Source: Deinococcales bacterium (GTDB taxonomy: Bacteria; Deinococcota; Deinococci; Deinococcales; Deinococcaceae). Taken from it: a stretch of DNA of 5,812 nucleotides. The stretch is taken from positions 1-5,812 of the forward strand of contig JACMOA010000177.1 of NCBI GenBank assembly GCA_014378225.1, given 5' to 3'. Position 1 is the stretch's first letter; each line of letters starts with the position of its first letter. Below, piece by piece: positions 1-5,698 of the stretch. The notes beneath the pieces were generated by a model. It worked only from the letters and a program-made list of their open reading frames with translations. It was not told the DNA's origin and searched no databases. Made by a program: the position numbers and the translations under genes.

Positions 1-570
1 AAAGTTACCCAGTTTGACCTTGCCGCCCGAAGCCTTGCTCAGCTTCTCGGCAGAGTCAGCAAACTCCATCCAGGTGGTAGGAACCTTGATTTTGTACTGG
101 TCCAGAATTTTCTTGTTGTACATCATGGCAAAGGGGCCACCGTCTTGCGGGATGGCCCAGGTGCTCGAGCTACCCGCCTGAGACTGGCTCCAGGTCCAGG
201 GTACAAACAAACTCTTGACTTTGGCCGCCCCAAGTGTGTTCAGGTCGGTCAGACCGCCCGTATCCACGAAGGTAGGCAGAAAGCCGTACTCAATCTGGGC
301 CACATCCGGCGCACCACTTCCGGCTTTGAGCGAGGTCAGGAGCTTGGTGTAAGTGGCCTGACCACCACCCAGGTTGGTCACTTTGATTTGAATGTTGGGG
401 TAACGCTTCTCAAAAAGCGTAGCGGTTTTCTCTAAACCGGGAACCCAGCTCCACACCTCGAGCGTGATTTTACCGCTTTCTGGGGCAAACTGAGCCAGAG
501 GTGGCTCTTTAAAGGTTTGGGCGCTGGCAAAAGCGCTCACGAGCAGGGTTAAGGCGACTAATTTCTTCAT
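1..570 (-). CDS. Sugar ABC transporter substrate-binding protein, N-terminal part (cut by window edge)
   Basis: Reading the minus strand from the ATG at 570 gives an uninterrupted 190-residue frame that runs off the left edge, so the C-terminal half or more is missing (family members are usually about 400-430 residues). It begins MKKLVALTLLVSAFASAQ, a Sec signal peptide with probable cleavage after ASA; there is no lipobox cysteine. The mature part has the hallmarks of the extracellular solute-binding protein family 1: ITLEVWSWVPG, then FEKRYPNIQIKV, a YTKLLTSLKAGSGAPDVAQI segment, and further on WAIPQDGGPFAMMYNKKIL followed by VPTTWMEFADSAEKL. Such proteins capture oligosaccharides or polyols outside the membrane and deliver them to two permeases and an ATPase, which would be expected to the left. 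The substrate cannot be read from the sequence. The DeoR-family repressor gene upstream in the same direction is its likely regulator (inference). The family call is secure. Confidence 0.9.
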   Translation of the reverse strand, partial: MKKLVALTLLVSAFASAQTFKEPPLAQFAPESGKITLEVWSWVPGLEKTATLFEKRYPNIQIKVTNLGGGQATYTKLLTSLKAGSGAPDVAQIEYGFLPTFVDTGGLTDLNTLGAAKVKSLFVPWTWSQSQAGSSSTWAIPQDGGPFAMMYNKKILDQYKIKVPTTWMEFADSAEKLSKASGGKVKLGNF

Positions 571-574
571 GGTG

Positions 575-580
575 ACTCCT
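575..580 (-). promoter_or_regulatory. Shine-Dalgarno site of the sugar-binding protein gene
   Basis: On the minus strand AGGAGT lies four bases (CACC) before the ATG at 570. It supports this start, which also gives a complete signal peptide. It contrasts with the repressor, aroE and kinase genes, which have no recognisable Shine-Dalgarno sequence. Confidence 0.7.
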
Positions 581-610
581 ATGGGAGAAGAGGGCAAGGG
601 GTGAGTGGGG

Positions 611-627
611 TCGAGTGAAAAACTCGA
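611..627. repeat. Perfect 6-bp hairpin in the leader of the sugar-binding protein gene
   Basis: TCGAGT (611-616) and ACTCGA (622-627) pair perfectly around the five-base loop GAAAA. It lies about 40-57 bases upstream of the ATG at 570. It could be an operator or an mRNA hairpin in the 5' leader. The structure is plain; the role is inferred. Confidence 0.4.
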
Positions 628-659
628 ACATAGAAAGGGGTTTAATCGAAGTTATCTGG

Positions 660-848
660 TAACTACTCAGCACGCTTAACAGGGCAAAAATCTATTTCTT
701 GACCGCTTTATAAACAGAATACTCCAGAAGATTTCGGCCAAAGCTAAAATACACGGGACTACCAATTTTTATTGCCCGAGGCGTGGTTTTTGCGTACTAG
801 AATTGCTCGTTTAGTTGAATGGGCGCATTACCCCCTGCTGAGTAGTTA
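660..848. mobile_element. Possible MITE-like element with 13-bp terminal inverted repeats
   Basis: TAACTACTCAGCA at 660-672 is repeated as its exact reverse complement TGCTGAGTAGTTA at 836-848, delimiting a 189-bp non-coding segment. If the outermost TA at each end is read as a duplicated target, the element would be an 11-bp TIR structure inserted at TA, as for non-autonomous relatives of IS630/mariner-type elements. No transposase is present. The alternative is a pair of distant operator half-sites for the neighbouring repressor. The inverted repeat is certain; the mobile-element interpretation needs other genomic copies. Confidence 0.35.
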
Positions 849-942
849 GGTTGTCTGTACGATTACTTTACTCCACATTAATGCACGATGTACATAGGAA
901 AGATGAGTGCTAGAGACTCTACTCAACACCTGCATAATCCTC

Positions 943-1698
943 TCAAACCAGTTGAAGCTCCAGGCCCACACCACGTAGATTCTGGACCTCGCTCGAGTGA
1001 GCTTTAGCGTCAGTAATAAGAGACGTGATTCTAGAAAGAGGTGCGATAAAGGCTGGACAGGTTTGACCCAACTTGCTGTGGTCGGCCAGCACGTAAACTT
1101 TTCCCGAGCACTCCGCTACATAGCGCTTGATTTCGGCTTCTGGCAAATTGGTGTTGCTAACACCCTCGAGACTGACCCCATTGCAGCCCAAAAACGCTTT
1201 GTGAGGCCGTAATTTTGAGAGCAGCTCGAGCGCCAAAGGATTGACCAGGCTGTGCTGGAGGGGCCGCAGGGTGCCCCCCGTAACCACCACAGTCACATTG
1301 GAAAAGCGCTCGAGTTCCAGGGCAATGTTAAGTCCGTTGGTAATCACCGTAACATTTTCTAGGCGGCTAGGCAGATGGCGCACCATCTCAGACACAGTGC
1401 TACCCACGTCCATAAACAGCGTATCACCACTTTCAATCAGGTTGGCCGCCGCCTCGCCAATGTGTTTTTTGGCCAGCACATGCAGGCGGCGGGTCTGCTC
1501 GAGCGGTTGCTCAATACGACTCAGCATCGGGCGGGTGGCTCCACCTCGAGTGCGGTGAATGCGTCCCTGAAGGCGCAAAACCTCTAGGTCGCTGCGGATG
1601 GTGACGGCGGAAACTTCGAGCAACCCAGCCAGCTCGAGCACCGTCACCGAGTCTCGGCGTTCTATTTCGGACAAGATAATGTTTAGGCGGGTTTCCAT
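943..1698 (-). CDS. DeoR/GlpR-family transcriptional repressor
   Basis: A complete 251-residue protein, the usual length of the family. Residues 1-57 form the DeoR winged helix-turn-helix: ERRDSVTVLELAGLLEVS, then the recognition helix SAVTIRSDLEVL (30-41) and the wing around RIHRTRGGA. Residues about 75-235 form the DeoRC sugar-phosphate-sensing domain, with DVGST (97-101), TNGLNIALEL (120-129), TGGTLRP (140-146), GCNGVS (171-176), EAEIKR (187-192) and ADHSKLG (205-211). Members repress sugar or polyol uptake and catabolic genes and release DNA when a phosphorylated sugar binds. The neighbouring sugar-binding protein gene is the natural target. No Shine-Dalgarno sequence precedes the ATG at 1698; this start is kept because it gives the standard N-terminus (METRLNIILSEIE). 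A promoter and a repeat array upstream suggest autoregulation. Which sugar it senses cannot be told. Confidence 0.93.
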   Translation of the reverse strand: METRLNIILSEIERRDSVTVLELAGLLEVSAVTIRSDLEVLRLQGRIHRTRGGATRPMLSRIEQPLEQTRRLHVLAKKHIGEAAANLIESGDTLFMDVGSTVSEMVRHLPSRLENVTVITNGLNIALELERFSNVTVVVTGGTLRPLQHSLVNPLALELLSKLRPHKAFLGCNGVSLEGVSNTNLPEAEIKRYVAECSGKVYVLADHSKLGQTCPAFIAPLSRITSLITDAKAHSSEVQNLRGVGLELQLV

Positions 1699-1763
1699 AA
1701 AGGCTAGGTCAAGGGTCCTCGAGCCGTGAAGCGCTCACCTCAATGTGCTCGAGGTTTGAGCAG

Positions 1764-1815
1764 AGTTTCATTAGTTTCACTTCTTTCAAAAGATTAGAGT
1801 TTGCAAGGTGAAACT
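1764..1815. promoter_or_regulatory. Operator-like array of TTTCA repeats, probable repressor binding site
   Basis: Three direct repeats begin exactly nine bases apart: GTTTCA at 1765-1770, GTTTCA at 1774-1779 and CTTTCA at 1783-1788. An inverted copy, GTGAAACT at 1808-1815, is the exact reverse complement of AGTTTCAC at 1773-1780. A further AGTTTCA lies at 1913-1919. The direct repeats cover the predicted transcription start of the repressor gene and the inverted copy abuts its -35 box, an arrangement suited to autorepression. DeoR-family operators are often built from several short direct or inverted repeats (TTTC-type motifs are known for AgaR). Binding by this protein is inferred. Confidence 0.5.
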
Positions 1816-1820
1816 GTCAA
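1791..1820 (-). promoter_or_regulatory. Promoter of the DeoR-type repressor gene
   Basis: On the minus strand a perfect -35 box TTGACA (plus 1815-1820) is followed after 18 bases by TAATCT (plus 1791-1796) as the -10 box. Transcription would start near 1784, giving a leader of about 86 bases. The -10 matches only three of six consensus bases, but the perfect -35, the spacing and the surrounding operator-like repeats support it. Confidence 0.55.
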
Positions 1821-2014
1821 GGTCTCGGCTTACAGCTTTGGCCCTAGATTTGTAAAAAGCTTTGATAGACAGCTTTTCTCGAGTTGGCTTGTTTTAGGTT
1901 ATGGGTTGTCAGAGTTTCAAAGCACTCGAGACGTTTTAATTTGACGAACCAGATAAATCAGGCCCTCGAGCTACGAAGGCAGGATAAAAACTAAAAACCC
2001 CTAAACTAAACCCT

Positions 2015-2836
2015 ATGAAGGCTTTTCTACTCGCCCACCCCGCTGGACACTCGCTCTCGCCGCTGCTACACCGTGCCGCATTTGAATACGCCGGACTCGA
2101 GGGCGAATACACCGCTCTGGACGTTCCACCCGAGAACTTGAAAGCGGCGCTTGAAGGTCTAAAATTCCCGGATATTCTGGGATGCAATCTCAGCTTGCCA
2201 CACAAAGAAACCGCACTTTCGTATTTGGATTCGGTCTCGAGCGAGGCGCAAATAATTGGCGCAGTCAACACCGTGGTTCACCGTCACGGAAAATTACACG
2301 GCCTGAACACCGACGCTTCTGGTTTTTTAGCGGCGCTCGAGGAGGAAGGCTACCGTGCGGGTGGCATTGCGGTGGTATTGGGTGCAGGCGGCGCAGCGCG
2401 AGCGGCGGTGTACGCGCTCGTAAAAGCCGGAGTCGAAGTGTGGCTGTATAACCGTACCCTCGAGCGTGCGCTTTCACTGCAATCTGAACTAGCCCCTCAG
2501 GGACGTACTTTTGTTAAACAGAGCGGTATTCCCTGGCGAGCGGTAAACTTGTTGGTCAACTCGAGCAGTGCGGGGCTGAATCAACCCGATGAATCTCCGC
2601 TTGAGGGGGCTTTGCTCGAGGATTTTCCCAGATTGGCTCCCGGCGCTCTGGTCTACGATATGGTTTATAAACCGCTGCAAACCCGCCTGGTTCGGGACGC
2701 TCGAGCACAGGGATTAAAAGCCCAGTCTGGGCTAGGGATGCTGGTCCATCAGGCGCGGCTGGCTTTTTTGGAGTGGACCGGGCGCGAGGTTCCGGCGGCA
2801 GTGATGCTCGAGGGCTTGGTGGGAAAGGTGGGCTAG
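2015..2836 (+). CDS. aroE: Shikimate dehydrogenase (NADP+)
   Basis: A complete 273-residue AroE, the normal length. It catalyses NADPH-dependent reduction of 3-dehydroshikimate to shikimate in the cytoplasmic aromatic amino acid pathway. Seen in order: the shikimate-binding serines in HSLSPLLH (S13, S15); GCNLSLPHK (56-64) with catalytic lysine K64; GAVNT (82-86); GLNTDASGF (96-104) with catalytic D100; the Rossmann loop GAGGAARA (123-130); NRT (146-148), the NADP+-preferring motif; VYDMVYKPLQT; and the closing SGLGMLVHQARLAFLEWTG helix. All key residues are present, so it should be active. The start gives the standard N-terminus; no Shine-Dalgarno sequence precedes it, and translation may be leaderless. 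It is transcribed away from the repressor and has no other aro gene beside it, so it looks like a stand-alone housekeeping gene. Eight CTCGAG sites lie in it, five encoding Leu-Glu. Confidence 0.96.
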   Translation: MKAFLLAHPAGHSLSPLLHRAAFEYAGLEGEYTALDVPPENLKAALEGLKFPDILGCNLSLPHKETALSYLDSVSSEAQIIGAVNTVVHRHGKLHGLNTDASGFLAALEEEGYRAGGIAVVLGAGGAARAAVYALVKAGVEVWLYNRTLERALSLQSELAPQGRTFVKQSGIPWRAVNLLVNSSSAGLNQPDESPLEGALLEDFPRLAPGALVYDMVYKPLQTRLVRDARAQGLKAQSGLGMLVHQARLAFLEWTGREVPAAVMLEGLVGKVG

Positions 2837-2883
2837 GCTAGGCCAGCAGACGGACTCGAGCGGAGATTCTCAGCGAACTTATC

Positions 2884-2900
2884 CTCCCTTGTGGGAGTTT
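2884..2900 (+). terminator. Weak hairpin terminator candidate after aroE
   Basis: CTCCC (2884-2888) and GGGAG (2893-2897) form a five-pair stem with loop TTGT, followed by TTTGTAT. It lies about 50 bases after the aroE stop. The stem is short and the U-tract poor, so it is only a candidate. The rest of the 238-base gap to the kinase gene holds three CTCGAG sites and a C/T-rich leader, but no ORF that I can support. Confidence 0.35.
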
Positions 2901-3074
2901 GTATGCATTTCATGAAGTCTTAGCCCTGAACTCAGCGCTATGCTGTGATGCGGACCTCGAGTGAATACCCCCCTTTAGTTTGAATCGTTCTCGAGGATTT
3001 CAACCCATCCTTCTGTCCATCACTCCTGCCTTTACTGTTTCAACCCCCCTGGTTCAAACCCTGCTCTCTGCCTC

Positions 3075-5132
3075 ATGATGCGTAACTCTCCCCTTCGTAC
3101 CAGCCGCGTTCCACTTTTTTTGTTGGCGCTCACCCTGCTCAGTACCTTGCTGGCTACTTACCTCACCTCGCGGAGTGTGCAGCGAGACGAACAAGGGCGC
3201 TTCAGGAGTGAGGTTGCCACGCTAAAGGGCTTAATTGAGCGGCGTTTTGCGGCCTACGAGGACGTACTAAACGGTGTCAGAGGGCTGTTTGTGGCCAGCG
3301 AAGATGTGGGACGACGGCAGTTTGCCACCTACGCCGACAGTCTCGAACTGCGCCGCCGCTATCCGGGTATTCAGGGTCTGGGTTACAGCCGCACGGTGCG
3401 AACAGCCGAACTCGAGGGGTTTGAAAAACAGCAGGTGGCTCGAGGGGATAAGAATTTTGCGGTGTACCCCCAAAGTGTGCGCGAAGTCTATCAACCCGTG
3501 ACTTACCTGGCTCCGCTGGACAACCCCAACCGAGTCACCATTGGCTTTGACATGTTCAGTGAACCGCGCCGCCGTGCTGCTATGAATGCAGCGCGGGACG
3601 ACGGTAAAACAGTGGCTACCGAAAGTGTAATCCTCACCCAGGAGCAGTTCGAGCGCGATAAACAGCAGGGCTTTTTGATTTATACACCGCTCTACAACCC
3701 AGAGGCGGTCCTGTTTACCCGCCTTCAGCGCCGCGCCGCACTGCGGGGGTTTGTATACATCGCTTTCCGGGTCGAGGATTTCATTGTAGGTATAGACGGC
3801 CTGACGGGTAAGGGGGTGGGGTTCGAGCTTTTTGGCTCTGAAAAACCCGACCACGCCGTCTTTTTGTACCGCAGCTACGCTCCGGGTGACGCGCTCGAGC
3901 GCTATACCCAGGACGCTACGCTCGAGGTGTCAGGGCGCACCTGGCTGGTGCGGGCGGGTACGCTCAAGGGTTTTGTGGAACCTGCACCGTGGAGCACCGT
4001 CTGGGTGGTACTGGTTTCAGGTTTGCTTATCAGTCTGCTTATTTTTTCGCTGAGTTCGGCCCAGAGCCGCGCCCGATTGCAAGCTGAAACCATGAGTTCA
4101 CGCCTTCAGAGTTCTCAAAGTGCGCTCAACCGCGCTCGTGCAGAGTTTGAAACCATGTTCAGCGCGATGGCTGATGTTGCGGTGCTGTTTAACAAAAACG
4201 GTCAGGTCATTCGCAGCAACGCCGCGCTGTGGAACACCTTTGGTCTCAACCCAGAGCGCTTCAAAGGCCACCCCATCGAAGACCTTTACGCCGAGGCCAG
4301 ACCCGAGCGAGCCAGCCGCTTCCGGGCCGATTACCGCCGGGTAGACGGGACGCAGTTTCCCGGTGAAACGCACCGCAGCGCGGTTTACAGCTCTACCGGA
4401 GAAATCGTAGGGTATGTGGAAATCATCCGCGACATCACCGAAACCCTGGCTGCCGACGCGGCGCTACAAAACGCGCTGAACATGCAGCGCACCTTTCTGG
4501 CCGAGACCAGCCACGAACTGAGAACGCCACTCACCGGGGTGCTGGGGTATCTACGCCAAGCCTTGCGGGCCTCCGAAAACAGTCCCGCCGCCAAACCTCC
4601 GCTCGAGGACGCTATTCGGGTGGGCGAAAGTATGTCACGCCTGGTAGCGGACCTGCTTCAACTCTCGAGGGGAGAGATGGTGCAGGAACACATTCCGCAC
4701 TTTGTGGACCTCAGCAAACTGGTGGAGCAGGTGGCGCGGGACCACAAGATACGCTCCCGCATTGAGGACCCGGAACTCGAGACCATTGGAGACCCCTCGA
4801 GACTGAACCAGATGCTGGCCAATTTGATTGGTAACGCCATCCGGGTCTGCGGCGACCCCAACATGGTGTGGGTGCGGGCTTACCGCGCCAGCAAAAGTCA
4901 GGTGGCGCTCGAGGTGGTGGACTGCGGTCCCGGCATCCCTGACGACCTCAAGGCCCGCATCTTTGAAAAGTTTTACCGAGGCAAGGAAGCGGGCAGCGCG
5001 GGTCTGGGTCTCACCATCTCTATGCAGATTGCCAGGGCACACGGCACTGCAATTAGCGTCCACGACACACCAGGCGGCGGGGCTACCTTTCGTATTCTGC
5101 TAGACGCCCTGACCGACGACGATGATGTCTAA
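3075..5132 (+). CDS. Membrane sensor histidine kinase with CHASE and PAS domains
   Basis: A complete 685-residue kinase. Domains in order: membrane segment at about 12-31; an extracytoplasmic CHASE domain (about 65-270) with GVRGLFVAS, FATYADSLELRRRYPGIQGL, FAVYP, YQPVTYLAPLDNPNRVTIGFD and GFLIYTPLYNP; membrane segment at about 308-327; a helical linker (330-358); a PAS domain (358-455) ending in GYVEIIRDITE; HisKA with SHELRTPLTGVLGY, phospho-acceptor H480; and HATPase with N-box NLIGNAIR (N583, N587), G1 DCGPGIP (D616), F-box IFEKFYRG and G2 GSAGLGL (640-646). All catalytic motifs are intact. CHASE domains bind small ligands outside the cell (cytokinins in plants; mostly unknown in bacteria). 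No response regulator lies downstream, so its partner is elsewhere. Two ATGs stand in tandem at 3075 and 3078; neither has a Shine-Dalgarno sequence. The tail is acidic (TDDDDV). Confidence 0.95.
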   Translation: MMRNSPLRTSRVPLFLLALTLLSTLLATYLTSRSVQRDEQGRFRSEVATLKGLIERRFAAYEDVLNGVRGLFVASEDVGRRQFATYADSLELRRRYPGIQGLGYSRTVRTAELEGFEKQQVARGDKNFAVYPQSVREVYQPVTYLAPLDNPNRVTIGFDMFSEPRRRAAMNAARDDGKTVATESVILTQEQFERDKQQGFLIYTPLYNPEAVLFTRLQRRAALRGFVYIAFRVEDFIVGIDGLTGKGVGFELFGSEKPDHAVFLYRSYAPGDALERYTQDATLEVSGRTWLVRAGTLKGFVEPAPWSTVWVVLVSGLLISLLIFSLSSAQSRARLQAETMSSRLQSSQSALNRARAEFETMFSAMADVAVLFNKNGQVIRSNAALWNTFGLNPERFKGHPIEDLYAEARPERASRFRADYRRVDGTQFPGETHRSAVYSSTGEIVGYVEIIRDITETLAADAALQNALNMQRTFLAETSHELRTPLTGVLGYLRQALRASENSPAAKPPLEDAIRVGESMSRLVADLLQLSRGEMVQEHIPHFVDLSKLVEQVARDHKIRSRIEDPELETIGDPSRLNQMLANLIGNAIRVCGDPNMVWVRAYRASKSQVALEVVDCGPGIPDDLKARIFEKFYRGKEAGSAGLGLTISMQIARAHGTAISVHDTPGGGATFRILLDALTDDDDV

Positions 5133-5143
5133 TCGAGGCAAAC

Positions 5144-5172
5144 GATAAAACCCCCAGAACGGAGGTTTTATC
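5144..5172. terminator. Bidirectional intrinsic terminator between convergent genes
   Basis: GATAAAACC (5144-5152) pairs with GGTTTTATC (5164-5172). After one C/A mismatch the stem continues with CC/GG, closing on the loop AGAAC. The A-run and T-run arms let it act on both strands. It lies 11 bases after the kinase stop and 13 before the stop of the convergent downstream gene, the position expected for a shared terminator. Confidence 0.8.
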
Positions 5173-5185
5173 ACTAAGGTTAAAC

Positions 5186-5641
5186 TCACTTGGTTTTCTT
5201 GGGACGGCCCACTTTTCCAGTTCCTGCGGTGGCTTTAGCCCGACCAGACCCCAGTTTCTGGCCTTTGGCCTGACTGGCCCGCATCCGTTCACGGGTACGC
5301 TGAGCGGCTTCCTCGAAGCTGAGGTCTCCTTTGACGTAAGCATCGAAGCTGGGCTTCAAACGCGGTCTGCGCTTGTTCTGCTCTAGCTGTTCGTTGACGT
5401 CGCTGAACCACGCCTCAAAATCGGCGGTGGGTGCGAAAATCATGTCTTTGTAGTCCTTGTTGTAAGTGCCGCCCTCTCCACCTCGACGCGAGTAGACTTT
5501 GGGATAAGCCACCCGTTCTGGTAAGTCAGCAGCATCGAACATGCCTTCGCGCACGGCAGTGCGAAATTCACGCACGAAGATATCACTGCGTTGCGGATTG
5601 CTGAGTTGCTCGACCTGCTCACTGAGTTTACGGTAATCCAT
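5186..5641 (-). CDS. Hypothetical protein with basic C-terminal tail and AT-hook-like motif
   Basis: A complete 151-residue protein that I do not recognise. The first 45 residues look helical and charged (MDYRKLSEQVEQLSNPQRS). A middle part contains KVYSRRGGEGGTYNKDYKDM (48-67), then aromatic and acidic residues (ADFEAWFSDVNEQLEQ). From about 90 it becomes strongly basic, and residues 121-151 are low-complexity and rich in Lys, Arg, Ala and Gly, ending in KVGRPKKTK. GRP flanked by basic residues is the core of the AT-hook, which binds the minor groove of AT-rich DNA; here there is one copy (145-149). It has no signal peptide or membrane segment, so it is probably cytoplasmic and may bind nucleic acid (inference). 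The start is well supported by promoter and Shine-Dalgarno sequence. It has no CTCGAG site, unlike every other gene here. It is convergent with the kinase gene. Confidence 0.85.
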   Translation of the reverse strand: MDYRKLSEQVEQLSNPQRSDIFVREFRTAVREGMFDAADLPERVAYPKVYSRRGGEGGTYNKDYKDMIFAPTADFEAWFSDVNEQLEQNKRRPRLKPSFDAYVKGDLSFEEAAQRTRERMRASQAKGQKLGSGRAKATAGTGKVGRPKKTK

Positions 5642-5645
5642 ATAT

Positions 5646-5650
5646 CCTCC
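5646..5650 (-). promoter_or_regulatory. Strong Shine-Dalgarno site of the hypothetical gene
   Basis: GGAGG on the minus strand lies four bases (ATAT) before the ATG at 5641. It is the strongest ribosome binding site in the window and fixes the start of the 151-residue protein. Confidence 0.8.
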
Positions 5651-5668
5651 GGTTTAAAGTTCTAGTGT

Positions 5669-5698
5669 ATTATGACGCATCAACCCACACTTTGTAAA
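5669..5698 (-). promoter_or_regulatory. Sigma-70-type promoter of the hypothetical gene
   Basis: On the minus strand TTTACA (plus 5693-5698, five of six matches to the -35 consensus) is followed after 18 bases by CATAAT (plus 5669-5674, five of six matches to the -10 consensus). The start of transcription would be about 20 bases before the ATG, with the Shine-Dalgarno sequence between. This is the best housekeeping promoter in the window. Confidence 0.7.

Larger units (their letters stand above)
571..942. other. Intergenic region between the DeoR-type repressor and the sugar-binding protein gene
   Basis: This 372-base stretch has no convincing ORF. It must hold the promoter of the sugar-binding protein gene, because the gap is too long for simple read-through, but I found no strong pair. 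The best minus-strand candidate is TTGCCC (685-690 on the plus strand as GGGCAA) sixteen bases before TAGTTA, which is weak. It contains a 13-bp inverted repeat (660-672 and 836-848), a 6-bp hairpin at 611-627, two neighbouring 8-bp palindromes (CATTAATG at 876-883, ATGTACAT at 888-895), and no CTCGAG site, although the flanking DNA is rich in them. It looks more AT-rich than the genes. Confidence 0.6.
1699..2014. other. Divergent intergenic region between the repressor and aroE
   Basis: These 316 bases hold no gene. Besides the repressor promoter and the TTTCA array they contain an inverted repeat AAAAGC (1855-1860) / GCTTTT (1872-1877), a direct repeat ACAGCTTT (1832-1839 and 1869-1876), and five CTCGAG sites (1718, 1748, 1878, 1925, 1965). 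No good -35/-10 pair is seen for aroE. TAAACT at 2002-2007, seven bases before the aroE ATG, fits the TANNNT box of leaderless Deinococcus genes, but this motif is too short to trust alone. Confidence 0.5.

Noticed and set aside
145..435. A 96-codon plus-strand open frame at the left end
   Set aside because: The minus strand here encodes the well-conserved sugar-binding protein, so this is a shadow frame.
904..925. TGAGT/ACTCA around the palindrome TAGAGACTCTA just after the repressor stop, considered as its terminator
   Set aside because: The stem pieces are short, do not stack without a bulge, and are followed on the minus strand by only TCTTTCC, so the case for a terminator is too weak.
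1241..1558. A 105-codon plus-strand open frame opposite the DeoR-type repressor gene
   Set aside because: The minus-strand frame encodes conserved DeoR motifs throughout; the plus-strand product is arginine/serine-rich and without family features.
1984..2014. CTAAACTAAACCCT before aroE, resembling telomere-type repeats
   Set aside because: The units are irregular and only two or three long; it is better seen as AT/C-rich promoter DNA.
2831..2843. Tandem GGCTA repeat at the end of aroE
   Set aside because: Only two full units that overlap the stop codon; too short to be meaningful.
3267..3854. A 195-codon open frame on the minus strand inside the sensor kinase gene
   Set aside because: It lies opposite the conserved CHASE domain, its translation shows no recognisable domain, and long antisense frames are common opposite such genes.
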